In this document: piece after piece, positions 35,968-47,830 of the stretch
Numbering within the stretch: position 1 is the first letter of the stretch
Layout: each line of letters opens with the position of its first letter
DNA from: Fulvivirga maritima
GTDB taxonomy: Bacteria > Bacteroidota > Bacteroidia > Cytophagales > Cyclobacteriaceae
Assembly: GCF_021389955.1 (NCBI RefSeq)
Contig: NZ_CP089980.1
Span: 5,079,001-5,143,000, forward strand
Length of the DNA stretch: 64,000 nt
Reading direction: 5' to 3'
Notes under the pieces: model-generated
Seen by the model: only the letters and a program-made list of their open reading frames with translations
Databases searched by the model: none
What the model was told of the DNA's origin: nothing
Translations under genes and position numbers: made by a program

Positions 35968-37039
35968 GATCTACTGTGTATTTTGTTTCTATGGTTCTTT
36001 TTAGGTTTTCACCCAACGCTTTTTGTTGGTCTTCAGGCATTCTGAAAAACTGGTATAAGGTTCTTTTGCAGTCGTCTTCATTTCCAGGTTCGAAGAGTAG
36101 GCCATCTTCGTTATTGGTAATCACATCAGCCATTCCATCTACTCTGGCCCCAATTACTGGGATTGCTAAGGCTCCGGCTTCAAGTAATACATTAGGCATT
36201 CCATCGTAAAAAGACGGTATTACTATAGCGTTGCAGCAAAGGTAATATTTCATTAATTCATATCGGTCATGAAAAGGCAGTATCGAATAAGTCAGATCTG
36301 TGCTATCCAGCAAATTTTCCAGATGCTCTTCGGTTTCTCCGATAAGAAGTAGATGAGCATTGGTGCTCCAACTGGTTCTTTTTATTGATTCCAGAAAAAA
36401 ATCAAGGCCTTTTTTCGCTTTTAGTTGACCAAATATTCCCAAAACGGTCTTCTTTTCGGGAAGATTGGTCTTCCTCCACTCCATAGCAAACTGCTTTTCG
36501 CTATGGGTAGGTTGCCATTCATTTAAATCTATTCCATTGGCTACGAACTGTGCATTAGCATGGTTGAGCCATTTAGTAATTTTATCAGCTTTATCACTAC
36601 TGACGGTGCATACAAGCTGAGATTGGCGTAAGGCATCTTCCAAAATTCCTCTCTTGCGTGGGGTGAATATGCCTGCATCCAGGTCATTTCCACGGATTAA
36701 AGTAACTAAGCGAGTATTAAGCCATTGGCTGTAAATGGGCGCGCCCGTCATGGAGATGTAGCCTCCAAAGCACACAATAAAGTCAAATGGAGGCAATGTT
36801 TTGATGTGATTCCATGCTACATTCAGCACATGGGCTTCGCTGTTAGAGAAGGGGATGGAGGTGTAGCTACCATTTTGTTGCTGCTGCTTTTTGGCCTTTC
36901 CTTCTTTGCTGGTAAAGTGGATAATGTCTATTTCTACACCTGCTTGCCTTAATCCATTGATAATTCTATCGCAAGACTGAGCCATGCCACCACGTTGTGG
37001 GGGGTAGTTATCTGTGAGCCAGAGGCATCTGCTATTCAT
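35933..37039 (-). CDS. Glycosyltransferase family 4 protein
   Basis: 368 residues of GT-B fold. The N-terminal domain starts CLWLTDNYPPQRGGMAQSCDRI, typical of GT4 proteins. The C-terminal domain (about 180-350) has LGIFGQLKAKKGLDFFLE and the donor-binding PSFYDGMPNVLLEAGALAIPVIGA, with the E-x7-E-type motif slightly changed (Asp in place of the first Glu). It would transfer a sugar from a nucleotide donor to a lipid or glycan. No signal peptide, so it acts at the cytoplasmic side. It overlaps the lipoprotein gene by 35 bases. Confidence 0.9.
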   Translation of the reverse strand: MNSRCLWLTDNYPPQRGGMAQSCDRIINGLRQAGVEIDIIHFTSKEGKAKKQQQQNGSYTSIPFSNSEAHVLNVAWNHIKTLPPFDFIVCFGGYISMTGAPIYSQWLNTRLVTLIRGNDLDAGIFTPRKRGILEDALRQSQLVCTVSSDKADKITKWLNHANAQFVANGIDLNEWQPTHSEKQFAMEWRKTNLPEKKTVLGIFGQLKAKKGLDFFLESIKRTSWSTNAHLLLIGETEEHLENLLDSTDLTYSILPFHDRYELMKYYLCCNAIVIPSFYDGMPNVLLEAGALAIPVIGARVDGMADVITNNEDGLLFEPGNEDDCKRTLYQFFRMPEDQQKALGENLKRTIETKYTVDHEIDNYKKLLL

Positions 37040-37053
37040 TAAATGTGTGTTTT

Positions 37054-38103
37054 TTAGCTATCGAAGGCGGTTACAGAGTCATCATCCATGGCATAATCGC
37101 CAGAGTCAGCATAGTCAAAACTATCATAGTCGTAGTTATCAAACCGGCTGTCATACCACATATATGGAATGGCCATCATGGCAAAATCATCATCGTAGTC
37201 CTCTCTTGGTGCGGTGGCTCCGGTCTGTGGTTGAGCAGGCTCCTGCTTGGGCTCTTGATAAGGTGCGGGGTTAAGTGGCTCAAACTGGTTGTAAATAGCC
37301 TGCATAGTCTCCATAAATACTTTTACATCGAGCACCTGATCTTGGCCTACTTTTTTGATTTTAATCTTTGATTTAGCTAAATAATCGCCATTATGTTCAG
37401 TTATAGTAATGGCTGGATTGGTCCCTTGCTTTAACCGGTATTCAGATTTTGGGAGCGTTAATTTTATGAAGCAATAGTGAATGCACTTGGTCTTACGCTT
37501 AATTTTAGTTTTGCCACTGGCAGATCTTTTAGTCCAGCGGAAGTCTTTTATGTCATCAGCTATAACAAACTCTAACGCGGCGCCATCTAGCATACTTAGT
37601 TTGCCTAGAATATACTTTGGAGAATACATTTTCATGTTTCTACCTCTTACTTTTCCGGTTACTGGTTTTAGCGCTTTTCTGGGATCTCTAAAATCAAGAT
37701 TGGCAGACAATTTAGCTTCTCCACCAGCTTTAGATTTCAATACATGCAGTACAGGAATGAAGAACAGCCGCAAGTAGTTATTCATATCATTCTTCTTGAG
37801 CTTGTTTCTGTATAGCAGTAGGGCGGTGGCTACTGCAGCAAAACTGAATATCAGGTAGGCTGCGGAACCTCCTAAAAAAGCAAGCGTGAATATGGAAAGG
37901 AACGTAAGTACATAAAAAGCAATGCAAAAATTTAAGAGCTTCTTTATGATAGCATCATTCCGTTTATCAAACTTCGATATTTTGGTTAAAAGTGAAAGCC
38001 ATTTCTCTATTTTCATAGTGGTACTCACTTTCTTTTCATTTACAAATGCCTGCTGTGCGGGAGATAGGTTTTTGTATTTTTCCTGGTATTTCGAGTCAGT
38101 CAC
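37054..38103 (-). CDS. Membrane protein of unknown function with acidic tail
   Basis: 349 residues. Two adjacent hydrophobic helices (about 63-105, FCIAFYVLTFLSIFTLAFLGG and SAAYLIFSFAAVATALLLY) are flanked by Lys-rich segments. A basic beta-rich domain follows (about 115-265, many KIKRKTK/KLTLPKSEY elements), then a Pro/Gln linker (PYQEPKQEPAQPQTG). The tail is very acidic and Tyr-rich (DNYDYDSFDYADSGDYAMDDD). I do not recognise the family. It lies 14 bases upstream of the GT4 gene in the same operon. Confidence 0.65.
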   Translation of the reverse strand: MTDSKYQEKYKNLSPAQQAFVNEKKVSTTMKIEKWLSLLTKISKFDKRNDAIIKKLLNFCIAFYVLTFLSIFTLAFLGGSAAYLIFSFAAVATALLLYRNKLKKNDMNNYLRLFFIPVLHVLKSKAGGEAKLSANLDFRDPRKALKPVTGKVRGRNMKMYSPKYILGKLSMLDGAALEFVIADDIKDFRWTKRSASGKTKIKRKTKCIHYCFIKLTLPKSEYRLKQGTNPAITITEHNGDYLAKSKIKIKKVGQDQVLDVKVFMETMQAIYNQFEPLNPAPYQEPKQEPAQPQTGATAPREDYDDDFAMMAIPYMWYDSRFDNYDYDSFDYADSGDYAMDDDSVTAFDS

Positions 38104-38351
38104 TTTTCAATCATTTCTTTGAGCTGCCAATTTAAAAAATATTCATTTTAACGAGATGATTTTTAGAGGAAAGCTTAGTAATCAATGGTTTAAATTATTG
38201 AGCTGGCTTAGTGTAAAAACCATGACAAAGCGTCATGTCTTGTTTTAGGCTTGTCTAAAAATTCTTAATAAGAAGTCATGAGACACTAGGTTGGATATTA
38301 GAAATCAATTCAATTTTTCTGGAAATCAAAAGTCTTTACGTGCTTTATAAA

Positions 38352-39506
38352 TTAAAAAACCAATTTAAAAATGTTGTCGTAAATTGCTGACAGGGTGCTG
38401 TTTATATGATCCCAAGTGTAATTGCTAATAATTTTAGCGAAAGCATTTTTACTTAGCTCATTTCTTAAGTCAGGATAATCCGCCAGCAGCCTTATGCACC
38501 GGGCCAGATCGGCTGGTCTACCGGGGCGGCATAACTTAGCTTCCTTATCTGCAGCAAGTATTTCTCTTACCACTGGCAGGTCACTTGCTACTATCGGTGT
38601 TTTGCAGGCCATACTTTCAAAGATCTTCAGCGGGGAGCAACCTTGCTCCAAGTTACGACTACATTCGGTAAGAGGAGCCACTGTGCACATAGCATGCTGT
38701 ATTACTTCATGCAGTTCATCTTTATGCAATTGATACTTCCATAGAATCTGATCATTTACGGATAGCTTTTCTGCCAACTTAATAAACGGCCTCGCAAATT
38801 TGGGCTTGTGAGATGAACAGATTACTAGTTTTAACTCAGGTTTGTCCTGCAAATATTGCATGGCTTTGAGTAGCACATCTACACCTTGCCAGGGCTGTAA
38901 AGCACCGAAGTACACCAGGTATTCATCAGGTAAACCAACCGGCTTATTCAGAGGTGCCGGGATGTCCGCTCCATTAGAAACCACATGGATTTTTTCGGCC
39001 AACACCTTCCTTTTAATCAAATGCTTTTTAATAGTCTCTGAAGGACAAATAATCAGTTGACATTTATGAAGACATTCATCTTCCAGGACTTTGATCTTTT
39101 CTATAGTGCTTTCGCCAATGTAAGGATATCTGCTTGGTAGCTCTATACTGGGCAGACCGTTCACTTCGAAAATGCTGGTAATATGTGGTCTTTTCAAAAT
39201 AGGGATGCCACTCCAAACATCTCTGAAATGACCTACTTCCAGTTGATGTTCTTTTTCCAGGATATCATCAAGCCATGCAGAATAAGCTTGAGCTCTCTTC
39301 AAATAATTCGATTCCTCCATTTCAAATTCCAGGTGCTGCAAGCCTGGCGCCAGAGGTTTATCAGTGTGCTTTTTCAGGCTTACCACTAAAGTTTTTGGAA
39401 ACTTAGAGGCCATAAGCTCAGTAACTTTTTCAATATGAATGGCCGAACCCTTATAAGATGGATAAGGATCGAAGGTGGCGAATATGGCATTACTTCCTGT
39501 TTTCAC
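38352..39506 (-). CDS. Glycosyltransferase family 4 protein
   Basis: 384 residues. N-terminal FATFDPYPSYKGSAIHIEK is the GT4 start with an acceptor-side His. The C-terminal donor domain (about 195-360) has YLVYFGALQPWQGVDVLLKA and the motif CSPLKIFESMACKTPIVASDLP with the conserved Glu. Cytoplasmic or peripheral membrane enzyme of glycan or glycolipid synthesis, substrate unknown. It is the 5' gene of the minus-strand run, 250 bases ahead of the membrane protein, so it may be a separate unit. Confidence 0.9.
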   Translation of the reverse strand: MKTGSNAIFATFDPYPSYKGSAIHIEKVTELMASKFPKTLVVSLKKHTDKPLAPGLQHLEFEMEESNYLKRAQAYSAWLDDILEKEHQLEVGHFRDVWSGIPILKRPHITSIFEVNGLPSIELPSRYPYIGESTIEKIKVLEDECLHKCQLIICPSETIKKHLIKRKVLAEKIHVVSNGADIPAPLNKPVGLPDEYLVYFGALQPWQGVDVLLKAMQYLQDKPELKLVICSSHKPKFARPFIKLAEKLSVNDQILWKYQLHKDELHEVIQHAMCTVAPLTECSRNLEQGCSPLKIFESMACKTPIVASDLPVVREILAADKEAKLCRPGRPADLARCIRLLADYPDLRNELSKNAFAKIISNYTWDHINSTLSAIYDNIFKLVF

Positions 39507-39686
39507 AATAGTGCAAAAGTAAAATAAAAATCAGAAGGTTAAAGCAATGCCTTAAGTAGCCTACGTATGAAGTTGGGGTTAGTGATAACCATATAATTTT
39601 ACTCTATATGACCATAGGTTTTTTAAATCAATAATACTGGCTTCCAGGTAGATAAATGAGTAATTTCATGATATCATTTAAACTGA

Positions 39687-41978
<2,292 letters not shown>

Positions 41979-42048
41979 GAAACTGTTTCTGGCTTGACCT
42001 AAGAAGAGATGATTCTTAATAAGTAAAGAATCCTTTTAATAGATTTGA

Positions 42049-42080
42049 AAAGGCACTCTAACGGGGTGTCTTTTCTTTTT
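42049..42080 (+). terminator. Possible terminator of katG
   Basis: AAAAGGCACTC-TAACG-GGGTGTCTTTTC forms a short stem with G-T pairs followed by a T-rich run. It lies about 70 bases after katG. Confidence 0.5.
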
Positions 42081-42211
42081 AAAATACTTTTTCAATTTGT
42101 GTAAACCATTAAGGTTGTCGGTATTGTGATATTCATTGGCGGGATAGGAGTAGTGCTCTGAAGATGAGCCTATTAATTTTGCATGATCAAAAACTAACTC
42201 CTATTGCAATA

Positions 42212-42424
42212 ATGAAAAATGTTTATTTGGATAATATCATTAAAGTGATCATTATCTTGTTGATTTTGGGTATTGGAGCATTGCCCACTTACCTGGAAGG
42301 TGCAGATAATAGCGGGCTGCCTCAGGTGATTCATACTCACTCAGCCTCTCCGCACCTTGAAAAAGAAGAAGCAGAAAAGCCAAGCCGTCACTTTGATTAT
42401 GAGTCAGCCCATTTTTTGAAATGA
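42212..42424 (+). CDS. Small single-pass membrane protein
   Basis: 70 residues from ATG 42212. One strong membrane helix (about 8-25, IIKVIIILLILGIGALPTYL) is followed by a short hydrophilic tail with several His and Glu (HTHSASPHLEKEEAEK). No family recognised. The 3' end overlaps the end of the convergent LytTR regulator gene by 28 bases. The clean helix and ATG support a real gene, but its size leaves doubt. Confidence 0.5.
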   Translation: MKNVYLDNIIKVIIILLILGIGALPTYLEGADNSGLPQVIHTHSASPHLEKEEAEKPSRHFDYESAHFLK

Positions 42425-43167
42425 GATACCTTCTTTTTGCTAACAGTGATAGCTTCTTCCACCGCAGGAGCTACTGATATGAATAAACGGCCATTGAAGT
42501 AATTTTCTATTTCTTTAATGGCCGATCTCGACATTAAAAACTGTCTGTTTACACGGTAAAATTGACTGGGATCCAATTCTTCTTCCAGTTGGTCTAAATA
42601 GTAATCTACCAAATACTCCTGATCACTATGCGTTACCAGAAAGGTGCCTTTCTCTTTCACATAGCAATAGGCGACTTCATTTACATCTATTAGCAGCATT
42701 TTGCTTTTATAATTCACCAGAAAGCTCGATTTGTAAGCTTTTGGTACAAAAGAACTTACTATGGCTCTGATTTCGTCTAGTTCATATTTCTTACTTTTTT
42801 GTCTTAGCTTAAGAAAGTTTTGAATGGCTCCGTCCAGCTCCTTTTCTATAACAGGCTTCACTAAATAATCGAGGCCATTGACTTTAATTGCCTGCAATAC
42901 ATAATGATCATATGAAGAGGTGAAAATGACAGGTGTTGAAAGATCAAACTGTTTGAAAAGGTCAAAGCTGGTGCCATCAGGAAGCTGAATATCAAGGAAA
43001 GCCAGGTCTATATCAGGTTCACTATTAAAGTATTCAACAGCACCTTTAAGGCTGTTAATTTCATTTTTAACCTCAAAATTAACCAGGGTACACTTATTGA
43101 GTAACGATTTTAAGTGCTCCAGCTCTTCAAAGTTGTCTTCAATAATCGATACTTTCAGTGTGTTCAT
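42397..43167 (-). CDS. LytTR-family response regulator
   Basis: 256 residues. A receiver domain (about 3-120) has Asp10/11 acidic pocket residues, phosphoacceptor Asp59 in LAFLDIQLPDG, and the Thr/Ser and Lys of FTSSYDHY and YLVKP. The LytTR DNA-binding domain (about 150-250) shows INEVAYCYVKEKGTFLV and QFYRVNRQFLMSRSAI. Its gene overlaps the end of the histidine kinase gene by 29 bases, so the two are translated together and form one two-component pair. Targets are unknown. Confidence 0.93.
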   Translation of the reverse strand: MNTLKVSIIEDNFEELEHLKSLLNKCTLVNFEVKNEINSLKGAVEYFNSEPDIDLAFLDIQLPDGTSFDLFKQFDLSTPVIFTSSYDHYVLQAIKVNGLDYLVKPVIEKELDGAIQNFLKLRQKSKKYELDEIRAIVSSFVPKAYKSSFLVNYKSKMLLIDVNEVAYCYVKEKGTFLVTHSDQEYLVDYYLDQLEEELDPSQFYRVNRQFLMSRSAIKEIENYFNGRLFISVAPAVEEAITVSKKKVSHFKKWADS

Positions 43168-45670
43168 GTTTCTTTGCTGGTCGGTTAATTATTAATTGGT
43201 TAAAAGATAATGAAATAGTGGTTCCCACTCCGAGGTGGCTGCCAATATGTAGTTCGCCCTCATTTCTTTGTACAAACTCCACAATCAGACGCATACCAAG
43301 CCCAACGCCTTTTTCATTTCTGGTACCCGCGATAGGAGTAGCTTTAAGTTCACGTAACTCATCCAGTTTTTCTATGCTCATGCCTACACCTTGATCGGCT
43401 ATTTCAATAATCACCTTATTATTAGTAGTACAAGCTTTCACATTGATGGCTTTACCTGGTTCGCTAAACTTAAGGGCATTGTTCACTATATTTCTAAAAG
43501 CGGTCTTTAGCCCATTTTCATCACCACGTATATATAGATCAGGTTCTGTCTGAAATTTGATGCTAATGCTTTTGTTTTCAGCTGAGGTCTTGAATAACTC
43601 TACGGTCTCTGTGAGTATATCGTTAAGAGCTACTCGGTTTTTTTTGAGGGGAAATTTATATTCTTTAGTGAGCGACCAATGCAGTAGGTTATCAAGCAGA
43701 TGAAGCATATTTTGCGAAGAGCGCTTCATATTACTTCCCAAGTCTAATATCTGATCCATTTTTTTGGTTTTGGTATAATGAAGCAAAATTCCACTAATAC
43801 TTATGAAATCTAATACAAAGCCTCTTAAATCATGAGATACTATTGAAAAGAAGCGGTTATTGATGGAAAGTGCCTTATCCAGATCTTCTTTCTGCTTAAG
43901 CAATACTTCATTTTTCTTAAACTTATCTAATAGTAAGTAGGCCAGAATGCCGGCCAAGACCACTATAATGAAAATAACCAGAAACAGCCACTGTCTTCGA
44001 TCTTTCTCTTGTTGTATTTCTGATTCATAGGCCATTTGTTCACGCTGTCTTTCAAAATTCAACGAATCCTTTTCTCTTTGAAAGGCGTAACTGGCCTCTA
44101 TACGACTGGTTTTTCTTATTATTTCATCACTAAAGATGCTGTCTTTAAGAATTACATGGTTTTGAAGCGAAGCATAGGCATTTTTATAATCTCCCTTTTG
44201 CATATACACTTCAGACAGCAACTTATGGCATTTGCTTTCTAGTTCCTTAAGGTGTTCCTGTTGAGCAAAGTGTAAACTCTTTTTCAGGTAATTAAGAGCC
44301 TTTATATAGTTATTTGATTTTTGATAATATTCGCCTATGGCAAAATTAGCTTCAGCACCTAATGATTGTAGACCTACCTCTTGAGATAACGAGAGGCTTT
44401 TCTGAAGAAAGTAGAAGGCTGAATCCATTTTATCAGTAATCAGGTAGAGTTTTCCCGTTCTTAGATAGGTTTCTATAGCCTTGGTTTTATTGCCAATTTT
44501 TTGGTTTAAAACCAGTGCTTTTTTAAAGGCATTTTGTGACTTTTTATATTGCTTATTATCATAGAAAAACTCTCCTAAAGAATTATACACAGAGGCCTGG
44601 CCATCTAAATCTCCAATGGTCTTTCTAAGTTGGAGCGACTTATCATAATAACTGAAAGCCATGGAGTCATCTTTCCATTCTTTAAATAATAGGCCAAGAT
44701 TATAATAGCTGGTGGCCAAGCCGGCTGAATCTTGCATTTCTTTTCTCATCTGTACGGCTTTTAGATAGAACTCTAGCGAGGCGGGGTAATTGGCTCGTTC
44801 CTGAGCTATAATTCCCAGATTAGCCAGGCAGAAAGCCATGGTGGGTTTATTGTCATTAGCTTCGGCCAAAGCCAGGGACTCTTCAAAGTCGGCAGTGGCT
44901 TTATCATAGTTGCCTAGTCGCCAGTATATGAGTCCACGATTATTTATAGCAGCAGCATAATATGTGTTGTTATTAAGACTGGAGGCTATATCCGTGGCTG
45001 ACTTAAACTGTGAAAGAGCATTCTTAAAATCGCCTTTTTTATAATATGCACCGCCTAAGTTGATTTGAGCTCCGGCTATGTCCAGAGAGTCGCTTAGCTT
45101 ATTTTGACTGGTTAGAGCCGCTTGGTAATATATAATGGCCGAATCTAATTGTCCTAACCGGTAGTAGCTAATACCTGTTATGTTAGAAATGGAGGCGAGG
45201 GCTTTAAAGTCATCTAGGGCATCGGCCAAAATATATGCTTGCCTTAGTGATGCTAATGCTTCTTTAAAACTGCCCACTTTGTTTAAAACCTCTCCGTTTT
45301 TTGATAAAGAACTAATTAGTCCTTTCATGTATTGGTGTGTTTTCGCTGTATTTATAGCACGGCTACATAATTCCAGCGCTTCTTCATATCGACCTTTTTT
45401 CTGTAGGTAGGTGGCTTTTAGTATTTGAGCATCAACCAGTCCTTCAGTGTACTCATAGGTGTCAGATAATAAAATAGCTCTTTCATTGGCTGATAGGAAG
45501 GTGAGACTATCTGAGCCAAGCGTTTCTTCAGAAAGCCGATTGAGTGTTTTTATGCGTTGTGTTGAGGAGAGGGTATCTTGCTGTAATACAAGATCTAGAG
45601 AATCTGTTACAGACTGAGCATGAAGGGGTAAAGTGTAAGAAAGTAGAATGAAAATAAGTAAATCACGCAC
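43139..45670 (-). CDS. TPR-containing sensor histidine kinase
   Basis: 843 residues. A signal peptide (MRDLLIFILLSYTLPLHAQ) is followed by about ten tetratricopeptide repeats (about 45-500; e.g. ASISNITGISYYRLGQLDSAIIYY, cited in part), a coiled coil (about 525-560) and one membrane helix (about 563-583). A HisKA-like H-box (FSIVSHDLRG, about 612-622) and an HATPase domain follow, with N-box FRNIVNNALKFS, DQGVGM and GVGLGM. The TPR region would lie in the periplasm and sense a protein or peptide signal. The partner is the overlapping LytTR regulator. The same sensor type is common in Cytophagales. Confidence 0.93.
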   Translation of the reverse strand: MRDLLIFILLSYTLPLHAQSVTDSLDLVLQQDTLSSTQRIKTLNRLSEETLGSDSLTFLSANERAILLSDTYEYTEGLVDAQILKATYLQKKGRYEEALELCSRAINTAKTHQYMKGLISSLSKNGEVLNKVGSFKEALASLRQAYILADALDDFKALASISNITGISYYRLGQLDSAIIYYQAALTSQNKLSDSLDIAGAQINLGGAYYKKGDFKNALSQFKSATDIASSLNNNTYYAAAINNRGLIYWRLGNYDKATADFEESLALAEANDNKPTMAFCLANLGIIAQERANYPASLEFYLKAVQMRKEMQDSAGLATSYYNLGLLFKEWKDDSMAFSYYDKSLQLRKTIGDLDGQASVYNSLGEFFYDNKQYKKSQNAFKKALVLNQKIGNKTKAIETYLRTGKLYLITDKMDSAFYFLQKSLSLSQEVGLQSLGAEANFAIGEYYQKSNNYIKALNYLKKSLHFAQQEHLKELESKCHKLLSEVYMQKGDYKNAYASLQNHVILKDSIFSDEIIRKTSRIEASYAFQREKDSLNFERQREQMAYESEIQQEKDRRQWLFLVIFIIVVLAGILAYLLLDKFKKNEVLLKQKEDLDKALSINNRFFSIVSHDLRGFVLDFISISGILLHYTKTKKMDQILDLGSNMKRSSQNMLHLLDNLLHWSLTKEYKFPLKKNRVALNDILTETVELFKTSAENKSISIKFQTEPDLYIRGDENGLKTAFRNIVNNALKFSEPGKAINVKACTTNNKVIIEIADQGVGMSIEKLDELRELKATPIAGTRNEKGVGLGMRLIVEFVQRNEGELHIGSHLGVGTTISLSFNQLIINRPAKKHEHTESIDY

Positions 45671-45984
45671 TTGAATTGTTTAAAAATGGATATGAAATAA
45701 TGCCCTAAATTATATATGCTTCAAAAATAGACAAGGTTACTAATATTCCCTAGCCATTCTAACCTATTTCCATACAGCTGAAAACAAACTTAAAATAGAG
45801 ATATTTTGATGTATAATTAAACAAAAGATAATAAACTTTACTTGAGTTAATTAATTTAGCTAAACTTTCAGTTGTAAATAATCTCTTCCAACCTTGAATA
45901 TTACACCTTGAGCTATTTATTCATTGCCATTTCCTACCTCTCCATCTACATTCAAGACTTTTTAATACCAACTAAATCTGTTTT
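45671..45984. other. Divergent intergenic region
   Basis: 314 AT-rich bases between the divergently transcribed kinase gene and the hydrolase/AraC fusion. It must hold both promoters. No hairpin, repeat or small gene is evident. Confidence 0.5.
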
Positions 45985-47742
45985 ATGCTTAGCTCATTTT
46001 TTGATTCTAATACCTCAGAAGCCCAATCTTATAATCATACCTATTCAGAGTTTGGTTCTAGCAGAAAGCCGGCTACACAATACACCAAAAGTGGCAGAAT
46101 AAACATTGCCTACCAGGTATTTGGTACAGGTTCGGTTGATCTGGTATATATTCCCGGGTGGGTATCTAACATTGATTGGATGTGGGCTTGTCCGGAGTTG
46201 GTTAATTTCCTTACCGAACTCGGCAAAATGTATAGAGTAGTATTGTTTGACAAGCGAGGCACCGGCTTATCAGACAGGGTAGTAGAGCTCTCTACTTTGG
46301 AAGAACGAATGGATGACATACGAGCGGTTATGGATGCCATAGGATCAGAAAAGGCCGTTTTATTTGGACATTCCGAGGGTGGTTCTGTCTCCGCACTCTT
46401 TGCAGCTACCTATCCTCAAAGAACCCTGGCACTGATCACCTTTGGCGTGTTTGCTAAGCGAAGATATGCACCTGAATATCCGTGGGCACCCACTGATGAA
46501 GAGCGTCAAAAAGTATATGACATGATTGAAACCAGCTGGGGAAGCGGTGGTATGTATTTAGATTCCCTGGCACCGTCAAGGGCTAATGATATGGCCTTCA
46601 TGGAATGGTTGGCTAACTATTTTAGGTCAGGAGCCAGTCCAAGTGCAGCTATGGTGCTCACTAAAATGAATACTGATGTCGATATTATTGATATTCTGGA
46701 TTCTATCAAGGTACCTACTTTACTCATGCAAAGAACACATGATATAGATGTAAAAATAGAAGAGGGCCGGTTTATAGCTAATAGAATAAAAGGGGCGAAG
46801 CTGGTAGAGTTTGAAGGTAATGATCATCTGTTCTGGGCAGGAAATACCCGCGAAATCCTTAGAGAAATGTACACCTTTATGGGTGAACTTAATACAGGCC
46901 TTAACTACGAAGAGCGCCTATTTACCATAGTAGCTGCTCACTATAGTTGTCCGCCAGATCTAAAAACTCAGATGGAAAGTGCTATTAGTCAGATAGTGAG
47001 TCGATACAGAGGGAATATTATTGATTTTGGTGAAGAGGCCTTTGTGGCTACTTTCGATGGACCAAGTAAAGGCACCCACTGCAGTCTGGCCATAATGGAA
47101 GCAATGAGAGGTATTGGTGTTAAATTGGCTATTGGCATTCATATTAAAGAGGCCGCTGTAAATGAAGCGTTATTTTTAAGTGGAAAAACTCAGTCTTTTA
47201 TAGAGCTTGTATTGCAACAGGCTCTACCTAATCAAATTTTAATTACTCAGGCCGTGAAATTTTTGCTGTCAGGAGCCGGTTTGCACTTCGCGCCTTACAA
47301 AACCATACATAGAAATGATCTTCAAGATCAGCTCTCATTGTACATGATTACTGATCAGCCTGGAATAAGAAACTCACAAGTTCAAAAGCAAACTCAGGTA
47401 AATGCACAAAATGAATCTCTGCTAGAGGATGTTCTGGAGACTATTGATACCCACCTGAGCAATGAGCAGTTTGGTGTAGAGATGCTATGTAGAGAAGTAG
47501 GCATTAGCGAAAGACAACTTCAGCGTAAGCTCAAAGCCATCACTAATAAATCTCCCAATCAGCTCATATCTTCAGTAAGGCTACATAGAGCTAAAGAGCT
47601 AATGATGCTCCATGAAGATAATATTGCTGAGATAGCTTATAAAACAGGATTTTCGAATCCATCGTATTTTTCTAAATGCTTTAAAAAGGAATTTGGCATG
47701 TGCCCATCAGAGTTACAGGACACCTCTGAAGTAGCTTTTTAG
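45985..47742 (+). CDS. Alpha/beta-hydrolase - degenerate adenylate-cyclase domain - AraC HTH fusion
   Basis: 585 residues in three parts. The alpha/beta-hydrolase (about 36-290) begins INIAYQVFGTGSVDLVYIPG, has nucleophile Ser130 in FGHSEGG, Asp in RTHDID (about 254) and His in GNDHLFW (about 280). A class III cyclase-like domain (about 305-445) keeps IDFGEEAFVATFDGPSKGTHCSLAIM and VKLAIGIHIKE. It has lost the FTDIVGST metal-binding Asp (reads FTIVAAHYS), so it is probably a non-catalytic ligand domain. The last 100 residues are an AraC-type double helix-turn-helix (LCREVGISERQLQRKLK … IAEIAYKTGFSNPSYFSKCFKKEFG). The first two domains together are known in bacteria; the AraC end suggests a one-component regulator that senses or cleaves a small molecule. 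Cytoplasmic. Confidence 0.88.
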   Translation: MLSSFFDSNTSEAQSYNHTYSEFGSSRKPATQYTKSGRINIAYQVFGTGSVDLVYIPGWVSNIDWMWACPELVNFLTELGKMYRVVLFDKRGTGLSDRVVELSTLEERMDDIRAVMDAIGSEKAVLFGHSEGGSVSALFAATYPQRTLALITFGVFAKRRYAPEYPWAPTDEERQKVYDMIETSWGSGGMYLDSLAPSRANDMAFMEWLANYFRSGASPSAAMVLTKMNTDVDIIDILDSIKVPTLLMQRTHDIDVKIEEGRFIANRIKGAKLVEFEGNDHLFWAGNTREILREMYTFMGELNTGLNYEERLFTIVAAHYSCPPDLKTQMESAISQIVSRYRGNIIDFGEEAFVATFDGPSKGTHCSLAIMEAMRGIGVKLAIGIHIKEAAVNEALFLSGKTQSFIELVLQQALPNQILITQAVKFLLSGAGLHFAPYKTIHRNDLQDQLSLYMITDQPGIRNSQVQKQTQVNAQNESLLEDVLETIDTHLSNEQFGVEMLCREVGISERQLQRKLKAITNKSPNQLISSVRLHRAKELMMLHEDNIAEIAYKTGFSNPSYFSKCFKKEFGMCPSELQDTSEVAF

Positions 47743-47830
47743 TAAATTAAGGCTTCTTCTATTGGATTTACCTCCCGTAAGAACGAAGTTTTTACATTAT
47801 ATAAAAATATAGCCTCTAAACAAAACCTAA

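Noticed and set aside
37014-37371. Plus-strand frames opposite the acidic tail of the membrane protein gene
   Set aside because: They mirror the Asp/Tyr-rich codons of the real minus-strand gene and show no signal or motif.
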